A stretch of 64,000 bases of DNA from Chlorobiota bacterium (lineage in GTDB: Bacteria > Bacteroidota > Ignavibacteria > OLB7), in assembly GCA_016710285.1 (NCBI GenBank), contig JADJXR010000001.1, positions 2,792,501 through 2,856,500 of the forward strand, written 5' to 3'. A model generated the notes under the pieces. It was not told where the DNA came from, ran no database searches, and saw only the letters and a list, made by a program, of their open reading frames with translations. This document shows, one piece after another, positions 8,807-16,980 of the stretch (position 1 is the stretch's first letter; each line of letters opens with the position of its first letter). Position numbers and translations under genes: made by a program.

Positions 8807-9950
8807 TTCATCAATCTGGAAATCTTTCACCCCACCCATCGGAAGCACCGCGCCATCGGCAGCGTTGATGAACCGCAGCCGCAGCCTCCCTTCGGCAAAT
8901 TCCCCAATCATAAATCCCCCCGCGCTTGCCCCTTTCTCCGCGTCGGTGTTGATCGGGTGGGTGAACTCGCTTGGCGGATTGGGCGATTTTACCGGTTCGC
9001 GCTTTGCACCCGCGCCGGAAATCACAAAGACTTTTGGGCAAAGCTGGCAGGTGCGTTCGGGATAGTTCAGCAGTTGAAGGCTGTGGTCGTGCCCGGCCAT
9101 CATCAGCTGGACCCGCGCACCGCTCCGCTGGATTGTTGCCAGCAAGGTGTCGGAGTAGGCTTGGTATCCCCGATTGCAATTGTCCTGGTTGCTGATTAGG
9201 TCGAAAATCGCGCGGTAGGGGTCGTCACCTTCTTCTTGGCAATTCCCCACGTATCCAACGCGGCGTTGCTCCGGTAGCCACCGCCGCCAGCCGCCATGCT
9301 CCCCAACGGTAAACGGGGAGTGATGCGCGGCAAGTATCCGCCATTTCACCCCTTGGGCCGTTGCCGAACGGCGCAGCAGCTTCTCCAAACTGTCGAACAG
9401 CGGCTTGCAGCTGGGTCCTCCCACGGCCACCGGCAATCCGGAATCGAACAGGATGAACTCCACCGAGTCGCGGCTTCCGGCAGCAACGGCGCGGCGGATG
9501 CTGGTGGGGTGGCCGTAGTGGTAGGTCCATTCTGGGATTTGCGCGGCGTGCTCGTTTCCGGCAACGCAGGTGTTCATCGGGATTGGGCCAACGGTTTGGC
9601 AGTAGTAGTCGTGGTTGCCGGCAATCGCATGGACGTTCCCCTTCCCCAATGCCCGCAGCAGCTCCCGATGTGGCCCAAGAATATCGGCGATCAATCGCTC
9701 CCGTTCCGGCTTGGGATGGTTCAGCCCAATCGGGTAGAAATTATCCCCGAGGAACAGGAGCAATCCAAGCGGCTTCCCTTGCTGGCGCAGCGTTGCACTC
9801 CATTGGTTCATTCCGTTTGCGCAGCCATCCAGCACCGGCCCGGCTTGGCCGGCATCGCCAATCGCAAAAAAGGTGAGGGGCTGCTGGGCTGCCAGCAGGC
9901 AAGGGAGCAGAAACAGGGAAAAAAGCCAAGAAGCGATGAAGGAACTCCAT
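8783..9950 (-). CDS. Secreted metallophosphoesterase (tartrate-resistant acid phosphatase-like), probable frameshift near 5' end
   Basis: The five calcineurin-fold metal motifs are present: IGDAGQ, LGDNFYP, GNHDYY, AHHSPF and GHDHS, the set of TRAP-type acid phosphatases. The open frame has no ATG, GTG or TTG that would include the first motif; its only usable start, a GTG at 9835, would cut that motif off. Upstream of 9835 the same frame encodes a clear hydrophobic leader ending LLAAQQP. An ATG at 9950 in the neighbouring frame would join it if one base were removed from the A6 run at 9919-9924, giving a signal peptide MEFLHRFLAFSLFLLPC and a protein near 389 residues. I therefore annotate to 9950. 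A sequencing indel, a real mutation or a non-standard start are all possible. Confidence 0.8.
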
Positions 9951-10166
9951 ATTTTGCGCGGGTATCTGCGGGCGTTGGTTCATTGGGGAGCACATTGGAT
10001 AGAAAGAGCGATAGATGGAAAGACCCTGGAAGCGGATCGTTCCGGTTGGAAACCCAAGCCGGTTGCAACCGAACGGAAGCTGCCAAGATTTCTGGGAAAT
10101 TACGGGGAACCGTGCTAACCGGTTCGTCTCTAAGCCTTCCGCAGCGATTCGGCAACCTTATCGGCA

Positions 10167-10775
10167 ATGACGCAACTCACGGACGAGGAATTAATTCGGC
10201 AAACCCTTGAGGGAAGGGAGCAATCCTTCGCCGAGCTTGTTCGGCGTTACGAGCGCCGCGTTGCCGTCACGATAAAGTCGGTGGTGGGGGATATTCCGCA
10301 GGATGACATGGGCGACATCGCGCAGGAGATTTTTGTGCTGGCATTCCGTGCGTTGGGGTCCTTCCGGGGGGAATCGTTGTTCAGCACGTGGCTTACGCGA
10401 ATCGCGCTTCGCTACTGCTACCGCGAGTCGAAGCGGCGCAAGCGGAAAGGCTCAATCTTCACCCGATTTGGCTTTGGCAACAGCGACGACGACCGCGAGC
10501 CACCCGAAGAACGGTTTGCCGGAAGCTCCAGAACGGACCAGCCGATCATCGCCCAAGAACGCAAAACGGCGGTGATGGCCGCCTTGAAAAAATTACCCGA
10601 GGAGTTCCGAACAGTGCTGGTGCTGCGTGTGGTGGAGGAGTTATCGGTGGAAGAAGTTGCCGAGATGCTGGGCATATCAACCGGAACCGTGAAATCCCGC
10701 TTGTTCCGCGCAAAAGATAAAATGCGGGAACTGCTTGCCGGCCACGATGTGGATGTGCCGATGGAGATGATGTGA
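10167..10775 (+). CDS. ECF-type RNA polymerase sigma factor
   Basis: A 202-residue sigma-70 family member with only regions 2 and 4. Region 2 includes DMGDIAQEIFVLAFRALGSF and FSTWLTRIALRYCYRESK; region 4 is LPEEFRTVLVLRVVEELS followed by the helix-turn-helix VEEVAEMLGISTGTVKSRLF. Such factors redirect RNA polymerase to envelope or stress genes and are usually held by a membrane anti-sigma factor. The next two genes on the strand encode a small one-span membrane protein and an LTxxQ protein, which may be its control partners. The stop codon lies inside the first unit of a 15-base minisatellite. Confidence 0.93.
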   Translation: MTQLTDEELIRQTLEGREQSFAELVRRYERRVAVTIKSVVGDIPQDDMGDIAQEIFVLAFRALGSFRGESLFSTWLTRIALRYCYRESKRRKRKGSIFTRFGFGNSDDDREPPEERFAGSSRTDQPIIAQERKTAVMAALKKLPEEFRTVLVLRVVEELSVEEVAEMLGISTGTVKSRLFRAKDKMRELLAGHDVDVPMEMM

Positions 10776-10840
10776 TAGAGGATGATGTGATAGAGGATGA
10801 TGTGATAGAGGATGATGTGATAGAGGATGATGTGATGGAG
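10766..10840 (+). repeat. 15-base minisatellite across the sigma-factor stop codon
   Basis: Five head-to-tail copies of GATGATGTGATAGAG. Copies 1-4 are identical and copy 5 has GGAG instead of AGAG. The sigma-factor TGA (10773-10775) is in copy 1. In another frame the unit reads Asp-Asp-Val-Ile-Glu without stops, but no start codon feeds that frame usefully. No unique spacers separate the units, so this is not a CRISPR. Copy number could vary between strains. Confidence 0.93.
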
Positions 10841-10925
10841 ATGATAGAGCAGCACAACAGCGGGTCGCAGCAACGCGATGTAGAAATAAAATTCAATTCA
10901 ACAGAGAACATCAATACACACGTCC

Positions 10926-11195
10926 ATGTCACGCGAAACCATTGAACAGATCATGCGCCAGTCGTACGCGCCGCAGTTCCCTTACGGGTTTGCCGAGCGT
11001 GTGGCGCGTTTGGCGATGTCCCCGGAAGGGAGGTCCACCGTCTGGGACCTGATGCTCAACTTCTCCCCACGGATCGGCTTGGCACTGGGGGCCGCCGCAA
11101 CGGCGTTGCTGGTGCTGGGCTTCACGGGGTCGGGGCCACACATTGTTGATGCGATTGACCAGTTCGGCACACTTAGCTCAATCCTACCGTTTTAA
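10926..11195 (+). CDS. Small single-span membrane protein, possible anti-sigma partner
   Basis: An 89-residue protein of no recognised family. Residues 1-45 are polar and probably cytoplasmic. A hydrophobic span at about residues 49-68 (IGLALGAAATALLVLGF) follows, then a short periplasmic tail. Position and topology fit a minimal anti-sigma factor or an anchor for the sigma factor upstream, but no zinc HxxxCxxC anti-sigma motif is present. It begins 85 bases after the last minisatellite unit, and its TAA overlaps the next ATG by one base (TAATG), so the two are translationally coupled. Confidence 0.75.
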   Translation: MSRETIEQIMRQSYAPQFPYGFAERVARLAMSPEGRSTVWDLMLNFSPRIGLALGAAATALLVLGFTGSGPHIVDAIDQFGTLSSILPF

Positions 11196-12091
11196 TGACA
11201 ACGCGCACCAAAGCAATCTTCGGGCTTTCGGCGGTCTTCCTGATTGGGTTGATCTGCGGCGGAGCGATTGTGGGCCTTGTGGTTCGCGACCGCGTCCGCG
11301 ACGCACAACGGATGAAAGAGAAAGAAGGATTCTCCGAAGCATTCCTTGACCGATTGGAAGCTACCGAGGCCCAGCGCGATTCGCTGCGAGGCTCGTTGGA
11401 GGAAGCCTATGAGGAGATTCGCGCACTTCGCAGCGTCGCGCAGGAGGAATACCAGGAGGTGTTGGATACGCTGCGGAAGCGGGTCTATCCCCGCTTAACC
11501 GCCGAGCAGAAGGTCCGGTACGACCAGATAGAGGAGCGCGTGCTTCCGCCGGAGCTGCGCCCGCACCGGAAAGGAATGCCGCCGGTGGCAAAGCGGCAGC
11601 CAAAAGAAACGGAGCCGCAGCCGGTTGCCCCATCTTCCATTCCAGCAGTGCAAGACTCAGCAACCCGCTTGGCAAAGCAACCCGCGCCGAATATCTCTGA
11701 AAAAAGAAATCAGCAATCCATAGAAGAGAATAAAACCGGAGGGCAGACTACGCAGCCAGCTTCGCAGACCACGCCGGAGCAATTAGTTGGGAATATCATG
11801 GAGGTATATACTTCGCGGCTGGGTGATATGACCGACGACCAGAAAGGGCGCATCCGTTTTAATGTGGAGCGGATGATTGGGCGGTTAGCAATGATCAGTG
11901 AAGAAGTTGGCGACAACCGGCGCGCGTGGAAACGGATGGCCAAATTTGCCGTTGGAGGAATGCACCGGCGAATCATAGAAAACATCCTTACCGAAGAGCA
12001 GCAAAGTTCCTACGAAGGTATTCCTCGGGAAGTCAATCAGGTGCTGCGGGCGTATATCAAGGAGAAGATTGGGGAGAAGGGGTTGGAGTAG
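11195..12091 (+). CDS. Membrane-anchored LTxxQ (Spy/CpxP-like) protein
   Basis: A 298-residue protein with an N-terminal membrane anchor (residues 7-29, rich in Ile, Leu and Gly). A charged helical segment at about 45-110 ends with RLTAEQKVRYDQIEERV, the LTxxQ type motif of CpxP, Spy and ZraP proteins. A Pro/Gln/Lys-rich linker (about 130-190) leads to a second helical block with MTDDQKGRIRFNVERM and LTEEQQSSYEGI, a second pair of LTxxQ-like motifs. Such proteins sense or bind misfolded proteins in the periplasm. Its place behind an ECF sigma factor suggests an envelope-stress role. No signal-peptidase site is evident, so the protein probably stays anchored. Confidence 0.75.
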   Translation: MTTRTKAIFGLSAVFLIGLICGGAIVGLVVRDRVRDAQRMKEKEGFSEAFLDRLEATEAQRDSLRGSLEEAYEEIRALRSVAQEEYQEVLDTLRKRVYPRLTAEQKVRYDQIEERVLPPELRPHRKGMPPVAKRQPKETEPQPVAPSSIPAVQDSATRLAKQPAPNISEKRNQQSIEENKTGGQTTQPASQTTPEQLVGNIMEVYTSRLGDMTDDQKGRIRFNVERMIGRLAMISEEVGDNRRAWKRMAKFAVGGMHRRIIENILTEEQQSSYEGIPREVNQVLRAYIKEKIGEKGLE

Positions 12092-12150
12092 AAGGGGGCA
12101 TTTCCAATAGGCGGGTTGGTGCTAGAAATCGCCCATCCAGATTGGTAGCT

Positions 12151-12185
12151 CAACGGGCTGGCAACCATTGTTTGCCAGCCCGTTG
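12151..12185. terminator. Hairpin between convergent genes
   Basis: A perfect 14-base inverted repeat (CAACGGGCTGGCAA and its complement) with a 7-base loop sits between the stop of the LTxxQ gene and the stop of the convergent hydrolase. A T-run is absent on both sides, so it is terminator-like rather than a textbook intrinsic terminator. Confidence 0.6.
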
Positions 12186-12214
12186 AATATTTACCGAGGC
12201 TATGACCCCTGCGT

Positions 12215-13243
12215 TCATCTGCTCTCAATTTCTTGCGCCAACGCCAGCAGATACGCCCCTGTTCCCCACCACCATTCGCCGCAGGCAAGGCTTTTGTAGT
12301 ATTCCACCGTTCCGGGCCACGTCCCTTCGGATGCTCCTTCAAATTTCCCGTCGCTGCTGATGTGGCGGCGCAACCCGCGCTGGCAGCGCTCAATCGCTTC
12401 ATCGAACGCTGCCAGAAGAACCCCTTGCTGCCGGCCCCGCAGCATGGCAAACAGGTACATCGCCGATGCCGAGGTCTCCTGGTAGGAAGTCTTGTCGGGA
12501 AGGATGGTTCGCCACAGCCCGCTTCGGGTTTGGTAGGGGAGCAGGCGGGTCATCATATCCAACAAAATGTTGGAAACCTCGCGCCGCTCCGCAGACCCAC
12601 GCCGAAGCAGGGGAAGCAATTCCGCACAGGTCATTGCCACCCATCCGTTCCCGCGCCCCCACGCCCCTTCCGATCTCCGCTCCGACAAATTCTCCTGGCA
12701 GTGAATAAACAACCCTGTTGCGGGGTCGCGCAGGATTCGGCAATGCTCCCGCAGTTGGTGCAACGCCTCTTGCTGCCAGTCGTCGCGCCGCAACGTGCTG
12801 CCAAGTTTGGCAAGAATCGGGGCGGAGTAGTAGATGGTGTCAATGTAGATGTGGGGCAGATCCACGTTGTGAAGAATCACCCCATCTCCGTTGCGGATTG
12901 CTTTTTGGCGGATGAAATGGTCAATCCGCTGGGCAACCCCCTCCAGCGGATAGCGAAACTCCGGAAACAACGCCACCACGTCGGGATAGAGCAACCCGAT
13001 GCTCCACGATCCAACAAAATAATTGGGGTGCACCCCCGCGCCAAGATGGTAGGTCAGCCAGCGGCGCAGATATTCCCGCGCAGCGGCGTTGCCGGTGGCC
13101 TGCACCGCTTTCATCAGCCCGTAGGCCAGCAGCGATTGCCCCCAATCGGTGTTCATGGATTCGGGGCGATTGCGTGCGCACCAGGAGGTGGCAACGCGGT
13201 CAATCAATGTGGCTGCCGATGCACGAGCATGATGTGTTGGCAT
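12215..13243 (-). CDS. Glycoside hydrolase family 88/105-like (unsaturated uronyl hydrolase)
   Basis: About 342 residues from the ATG at 13243; the longer frame would run into the upstream gene and adds low-complexity residues. The (alpha/alpha)6-barrel signatures of YteR/YesR-type enzymes are present: a central IDTIYYSAPIL whose Asp matches the catalytic acid, GAWGRGNGWVAM and YQETSASAMYLFAM. The family removes unsaturated uronic sugars from pectin or glycosaminoglycan fragments made by lyases. No signal peptide is visible, so it probably acts on imported oligosaccharides. No lyase or SusC/D pair is nearby, so the substrate is open. It follows the agmatinase-family gene by 31 bases. Confidence 0.82.
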   Translation of the reverse strand: MPTHHARASAATLIDRVATSWCARNRPESMNTDWGQSLLAYGLMKAVQATGNAAAREYLRRWLTYHLGAGVHPNYFVGSWSIGLLYPDVVALFPEFRYPLEGVAQRIDHFIRQKAIRNGDGVILHNVDLPHIYIDTIYYSAPILAKLGSTLRRDDWQQEALHQLREHCRILRDPATGLFIHCQENLSERRSEGAWGRGNGWVAMTCAELLPLLRRGSAERREVSNILLDMMTRLLPYQTRSGLWRTILPDKTSYQETSASAMYLFAMLRGRQQGVLLAAFDEAIERCQRGLRRHISSDGKFEGASEGTWPGTVEYYKSLACGEWWWGTGAYLLALAQEIESR

Positions 13244-13274
13244 GAAGGGAAAGGGGAAACGGCTTGTTGATGGA

Positions 13275-14195
13275 TTACAGGTTCGGATAATCGGGAACGG
13301 TTTCGGCAAAGGCCACATTCAGCATCTTGTAGATTAACCGTGCGGCCAGCAGATCGGGGTGGTGCAGCCCTTTTGTTGGGGCCAACTCCACCACGTCAAA
13401 CCCGATGATTCGCTTCCCAGCTTTCAGCAACGTGCGGAAGATTTCCAACGCTTCGTTGTACCAAAACCCGTCCGGCTCCGGCGTTCCGGTGGATGGCATG
13501 ATTGCCGGATCGAAGAAATCAACGTCGAACGTTACATAGACCTGATCGCCCAACGTATCAGCCACCGATTTCTGCCAGTGCTGGCCATGGATACCGCGGC
13601 GGATTGCGTTGGCGTAAAAGGTCTTCACCCCACGCTCGCGAATAAACCGCGCTTCCTCGATGCACTGCGCTCGGATTCCCACTTGGGTGATCCGTTCGGG
13701 GGGAAGAACCTCGGCAACGCGGGCCGCAAAACAAGCGTGCGAGTATTTGCTTCCTTGATATGTGTCGCGCAAATCGGAATGGGCATCGAAATGGAGCAAG
13801 CTCATGGTGGGGTATCGCTGCAAGTGTGCAAGAATCGGCGCGGTGGAGATGGTGTGTTCCCCTCCCAACGTCACCACGAACTTTCCTGCGTCAATCAATC
13901 CCCCAACGCTATCGGCGATTAGCCCCAGGGCCTCCTGGTCCACCTTCTGGCCGAAGTCAAGCGGCTTCAGCGTAGCGATTCCCAAATCGAAGCAGAGTTC
14001 GCGGTCGAACTCGTCGTCGTAAAACTCCACATATGCCGAAGCATCCAGGATTGCCTGCGGCCCTTTTCGGGTTCCGCCGCCGTAGCTAACGGTATGCTCG
14101 TATGGAGCCGAGACGATGGCGATGCGCGACGACTCCAACGTGGAGTGCTGGCGTTCGATAGCAAGGAAATTTCGTTTTGGTCCTAAGGTCTTCAT
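13275..14195 (-). CDS. speB: Agmatinase/ureohydrolase family protein
   Basis: About 306 residues of the arginase fold. Manganese ligands are visible in TLGGEHTIS, LHFDAHSDLRD and TFDVDFFDPAIMPSTGTPEP; the last is the form found in agmatinases. The family splits agmatine to putrescine and urea, or acts on related guanidino compounds; the sequence alone does not fix the substrate. I take the ATG at 14195; an upstream ATG at 14231 would add 12 residues from an A/T run. A promoter-like element lies at 14272-14279. Confidence 0.88.
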   Translation of the reverse strand: MKTLGPKRNFLAIERQHSTLESSRIAIVSAPYEHTVSYGGGTRKGPQAILDASAYVEFYDDEFDRELCFDLGIATLKPLDFGQKVDQEALGLIADSVGGLIDAGKFVVTLGGEHTISTAPILAHLQRYPTMSLLHFDAHSDLRDTYQGSKYSHACFAARVAEVLPPERITQVGIRAQCIEEARFIRERGVKTFYANAIRRGIHGQHWQKSVADTLGDQVYVTFDVDFFDPAIMPSTGTPEPDGFWYNEALEIFRTLLKAGKRIIGFDVVELAPTKGLHHPDLLAARLIYKMLNVAFAETVPDYPNL

Positions 14196-14271
14196 CGTTG
14201 AGTTTCGATCATGGAAAAAAAACTTGGGCATCGGTTAATCCAATGCCACGGGGCGGCGGTCAGTGTGGCCG

Positions 14272-14279
14272 CAAATGTA
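14272..14279 (-). promoter_or_regulatory. Bacteroidota-type -7 box upstream of the agmatinase-family gene
   Basis: The minus strand reads TACATTTG, an exact match to the TAnnTTTG -7 consensus of Bacteroidota housekeeping promoters. It lies about 40-75 bases before the two possible start codons. A clear -33 TTTG is not visible at the expected distance, so the call is tentative. Confidence 0.35.
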
Positions 14280-14443
14280 GTTGCGGAAGGGGGAAAAAAG
14301 TCGTGAGAAGGCATTAAACCGCAAACCAGATGGCCGGGTCTTTGCCGGCGATTCACAACAACAGCCCGCGCAACAGCAATCAACACGTTGGCGGCAATAT
14401 CAAAAAAACGTCCACACAAACCCTTCTTTGGAGAAGAGCCAAT

Positions 14444-14905
14444 ATGACAACAACGATCGCAATCCGCACACTGGTTCTGGCAGGTATCATCGCTTTCGGG
14501 GCTGCCGAAATGTCCGCACAACAGCCGGTTGAATCCCGCGTACGCCGCGTTCCGGTTAGCCAGCAGCACCTTCAGCCAACCTCCGTGGCTCCGATTGCCG
14601 CAAGTGCCAAATCCGAACTGAAACTGACGGCACAGCAAAACACAAAAATTGCGGCAATGAGCAACCAAGTGGCGGCATTGCAAGCCGAGCGGACAAAGCT
14701 CTGGAGCGAGTACAAAGCAATCACTGCCCGCCCAGACTACAGCGACGACATCGCCTTTGCCGAAGCCGCCCCACGCATGAAGCGGATCGTTGAAATCAAC
14801 GAGCAACTTGCGCCGATTGTCGCACGCCACAAAACGGAGATTGCCACCGTTCTTAACCCCACCCAGCTTTCACGGGTGAACACGCTGGCGGCCTCGGCCA
14901 ACTAA
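14444..14905 (+). CDS. Small periplasmic LTxxQ-motif protein (Spy-like)
   Basis: A 153-residue secreted protein. The start at 14444 has a GGAG about ten bases upstream and gives a good signal peptide (residues 1-25, cleaved near AEMSAQQ). The mature part is mostly helical and carries LTAQQNTKIAAMSNQV and LNPTQLSRV, a pair of LTxxQ-type motifs as in Spy/CpxP. A chaperone-like or metal-sensing role in the periplasm is inference. It resembles the LTxxQ protein at 11195-12091 only in these motifs. It is followed by a purine-rich region and a strong terminator. Confidence 0.75.
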   Translation: MTTTIAIRTLVLAGIIAFGAAEMSAQQPVESRVRRVPVSQQHLQPTSVAPIAASAKSELKLTAQQNTKIAAMSNQVAALQAERTKLWSEYKAITARPDYSDDIAFAEAAPRMKRIVEINEQLAPIVARHKTEIATVLNPTQLSRVNTLAASAN

Positions 14906-15195
14906 ACAACAGCAACAACGCAAGAGAGAATAAACACTGCTGGAAAGAGAGAGAGAGCAGCAGGTAGATAGATTCAGATTCCACCACCACAACTGAAGAA
15001 GAGAGAGCGCGAGCACCCACACGATGGCGCTTCGTCCCCCCACGCGAAGCTGAAGTATAGAGAGAGAGCAACACAAAGAGAGAACAGCAGAGAGAGAGAG
15101 AACACGATGTTCAAGCACTGAGGCCATGATTTCTTCTCTCCTCTTGAGTGGCGATGTGACGGTTATGCAAGGATGAACAACGGCACTCAAGCAAG
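14906..15195 (+). other. Gene-free purine-rich (GA)n region
   Basis: No supported gene between 14906 and 15284. From about 14921 to 15105 the plus strand is dominated by GAGAGA runs (for example 14947-14957, 15059-15066 and 15090-15101) interrupted by short mixed segments. A small hairpin GCTTCG/CGAAGC lies near 15028-15043. A C/T-rich block (about 15131-15145) near the end could pair with the GA runs. The region ends in the terminator at 15196, so it is probably transcribed as the 3' end of the LTxxQ gene or as a small RNA. Confidence 0.6.
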
Positions 15196-15234
15196 CAGCC
15201 CTGAACGTGAAACCGTTCAGGGCTGTTTTGATTC
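15196..15234 (+). terminator. Intrinsic terminator
   Basis: A perfect 12-base stem CAGCCCTGAACG/CGTTCAGGGCTG (15196-15207 and 15214-15225) with a 6-base loop, followed by TTTTGATTCTT. It ends transcription from the plus-strand LTxxQ gene, or from whatever is made in the GA-rich region, before the convergent rsmG. Confidence 0.9.
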
Positions 15235-15284
15235 TTGGCGTTCCGTTGATGCCCGCTTCTGCGTGCTGGTCTCTGCTCGTTTTG

Positions 15285-15980
15285 CTACTCAGGGTCGTTG
15301 TTCTGTGGCTGAGGTTCCTGCCGGGGGAACGTCACTTCCACAACTTTTTTCTCCTCCTCGGTGAACCACTCCACCCCCCGAACGTTCAACTCCACAACAG
15401 TGATCTGAGCATCCCTGTGTTTGGTTTGGGCTTGGCGAATCTCCTCAGTTAAATCGCCCCCTTTCAGCGTCAGGATTTTTCCATCAGGCTTCAACACGGG
15501 GTGGGACCATTTGATCAGATCAACCAGCGGAGCGGTTGCCCGCGAGACGACAAGGTCGTACGGGCCGCGATTTTTCGGGTCGTTGGGCAATTCCTCGGCA
15601 CGGTTCCGGACCGCCCGCAGGCCGTGCTTGGTGATGTGCGAGGCCATCATCCCAACGGTCTGCACTTTTTTTGCGATGGAGTCCAGCAAGGTGATATCCA
15701 GTTTTGGATAGGCGATTTTCAGCGGAATCCCCGGCAATCCGCCGCCGGTTCCGATATCCAACACCTTCCCGCTTTTGGGGAGCAACCCCGTGAACCCCAA
15801 CGACACCGAGTGAAGCAGATGCCGCACCCAGATATTCTCGATATCCCGGCGCGAAATCATGTTCACTTTTTCGTTCCAGTAGGCTAAGTCGCCCGCGTAG
15901 CGTTCAAATTCGGCAACTTGCTCGCGCGAGAGCACAAGCCCGTTGACCGAACAGATTGACCAAAATTCAACTGCGTCCAA
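15285..15980 (-). CDS. rsmG: 16S rRNA (guanine-N7) methyltransferase RsmG
   Basis: A Rossmann-fold SAM enzyme that methylates G527 of 16S rRNA (E. coli numbering). Seen: WNEKVNMISRRD, ENIWVRHLLHSV, the SAM loop VLDIGTGGGLPGIPLKIAYP and VVSRATAPL, all typical of RsmG/GidB. The longest frame starts at an ATG at 16046 inside dapA. I prefer a TTG at 15980 preceded by AGGA, which gives 231 residues, the usual length, and avoids the overlap. It follows dapA on the same strand. Confidence 0.92.
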   Translation of the reverse strand: MDAVEFWSICSVNGLVLSREQVAEFERYAGDLAYWNEKVNMISRRDIENIWVRHLLHSVSLGFTGLLPKSGKVLDIGTGGGLPGIPLKIAYPKLDITLLDSIAKKVQTVGMMASHITKHGLRAVRNRAEELPNDPKNRGPYDLVVSRATAPLVDLIKWSHPVLKPDGKILTLKGGDLTEEIRQAQTKHRDAQITVVELNVRGVEWFTEEEKKVVEVTFPRQEPQPQNNDPE

Positions 15981-16015
15981 ACGTGTTCCTGATAATGTGA
16001 GTATGCGGGGAAGTA

Positions 16016-16924
16016 TCAGCCCACCAGCCCTAACTGCTGCAAGCATTCGCGCAGTTTCTGGCGATGATCTTCCGTAAGCGAAACCAACGGCAACCGGTAA
16101 TTGACCGAATCAAAGACCCCCATCATCCCCAACGCCTCTTTCACCGGAACGGGGTTCGACTCAATAAAATTCATTCGCATCAGGGCGAACAGATGGTGAT
16201 GCAGCCGGCGTGCTTCGGCAAAATTCCCGGCCAACCCATGCCGAACCATGTCGCCAAAATGCTGCGGTGCTTCGTTGCTGATGACGGCAATCACCCCCTG
16301 GGCCCCCATTGATAGCAGTGGAAGCGTCAAGCTGTCCTCGCCGCTGTACAGTGCGAAGTGCGCGGGCGCGTCGCGGATAATCATCGAGCATTGCTCCAAA
16401 TCTGCCGACGCTTCTTTTATCCCAACAACATTTGCGTGCCGGTGCGCAAGTTCCAGAGTTGTCTCCGGAGCCATGTTGCTGCTGGTGCGGGCCGGGACGT
16501 TGTACAGGATGATCGGCACGTCGGGAAGGGCTTCGGCAACGGCTCCGAAATGGGCAAGCAGCCCGCGCTGGGTGGGTTTGTTGTAGTAGGGCGACACCAG
16601 CAAAAGGCCATCCACACCAAGCCCGGCGGCTTCGCTGGAAAGCTGGATTGTTGCGGCGGTGATGTTCGATCCGGTGCCGGCAATCACCCTGGGGCGGTTT
16701 CCCGCAAACGCCGCAACCCGCTCCACGGTGAAGCGGATCACCGCTAACTTTTCGTCGTGGGTCATGGTGGCGCTTTCCCCGGTGGAACCGCAGGGGACAA
16801 GTGCCTCGATGCCAGCCTGCAGCTGGTGGTCAATCAAACGCCCGAACGAGTGGAAATCAATCGAGCCATCGGCATGGAACGGGGTTGCCAGCGCGGTCCC
16901 CGTGCCGCGAAACAGTAGTGACAT
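16016..16924 (-). CDS. dapA: 4-hydroxy-tetrahydrodipicolinate synthase DapA
   Basis: A 302-residue class I aldolase-fold enzyme that condenses pyruvate with aspartate semialdehyde, the first committed step to lysine and diaminopimelate. The Schiff-base lysine is Lys170 in VVGIKEASA; Tyr141 in YNVPARTS and the SPYYNKPTQ loop are conserved, and CGSTGES is the carboxylate-binding loop. Together with dapB 56 bases upstream and lysC at 48.4 kb it feeds peptidoglycan and lysine synthesis. Confidence 0.95.
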   Translation of the reverse strand: MSLLFRGTGTALATPFHADGSIDFHSFGRLIDHQLQAGIEALVPCGSTGESATMTHDEKLAVIRFTVERVAAFAGNRPRVIAGTGSNITAATIQLSSEAAGLGVDGLLLVSPYYNKPTQRGLLAHFGAVAEALPDVPIILYNVPARTSSNMAPETTLELAHRHANVVGIKEASADLEQCSMIIRDAPAHFALYSGEDSLTLPLLSMGAQGVIAVISNEAPQHFGDMVRHGLAGNFAEARRLHHHLFALMRMNFIESNPVPVKEALGMMGVFDSVNYRLPLVSLTEDHRQKLRECLQQLGLVG

Positions 16925-16980
16925 GGTGTCGGGAATTGGTTGTTGGGACTCGGAATTGATGAAGGGAAGATGCTCCCTTT

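Noticed and set aside
10766..10840. Possible CRISPR array
   Set aside because: Units are contiguous with no spacers and no cas gene is present.
10418..10932. Minus-strand frames with Tyr-His-Ile-Ile-Leu or Ser-Ser-Ile-Thr repeats over the minisatellite
   Set aside because: Simple translations of the 15-base repeat in antisense; nothing suggests a repeat protein.
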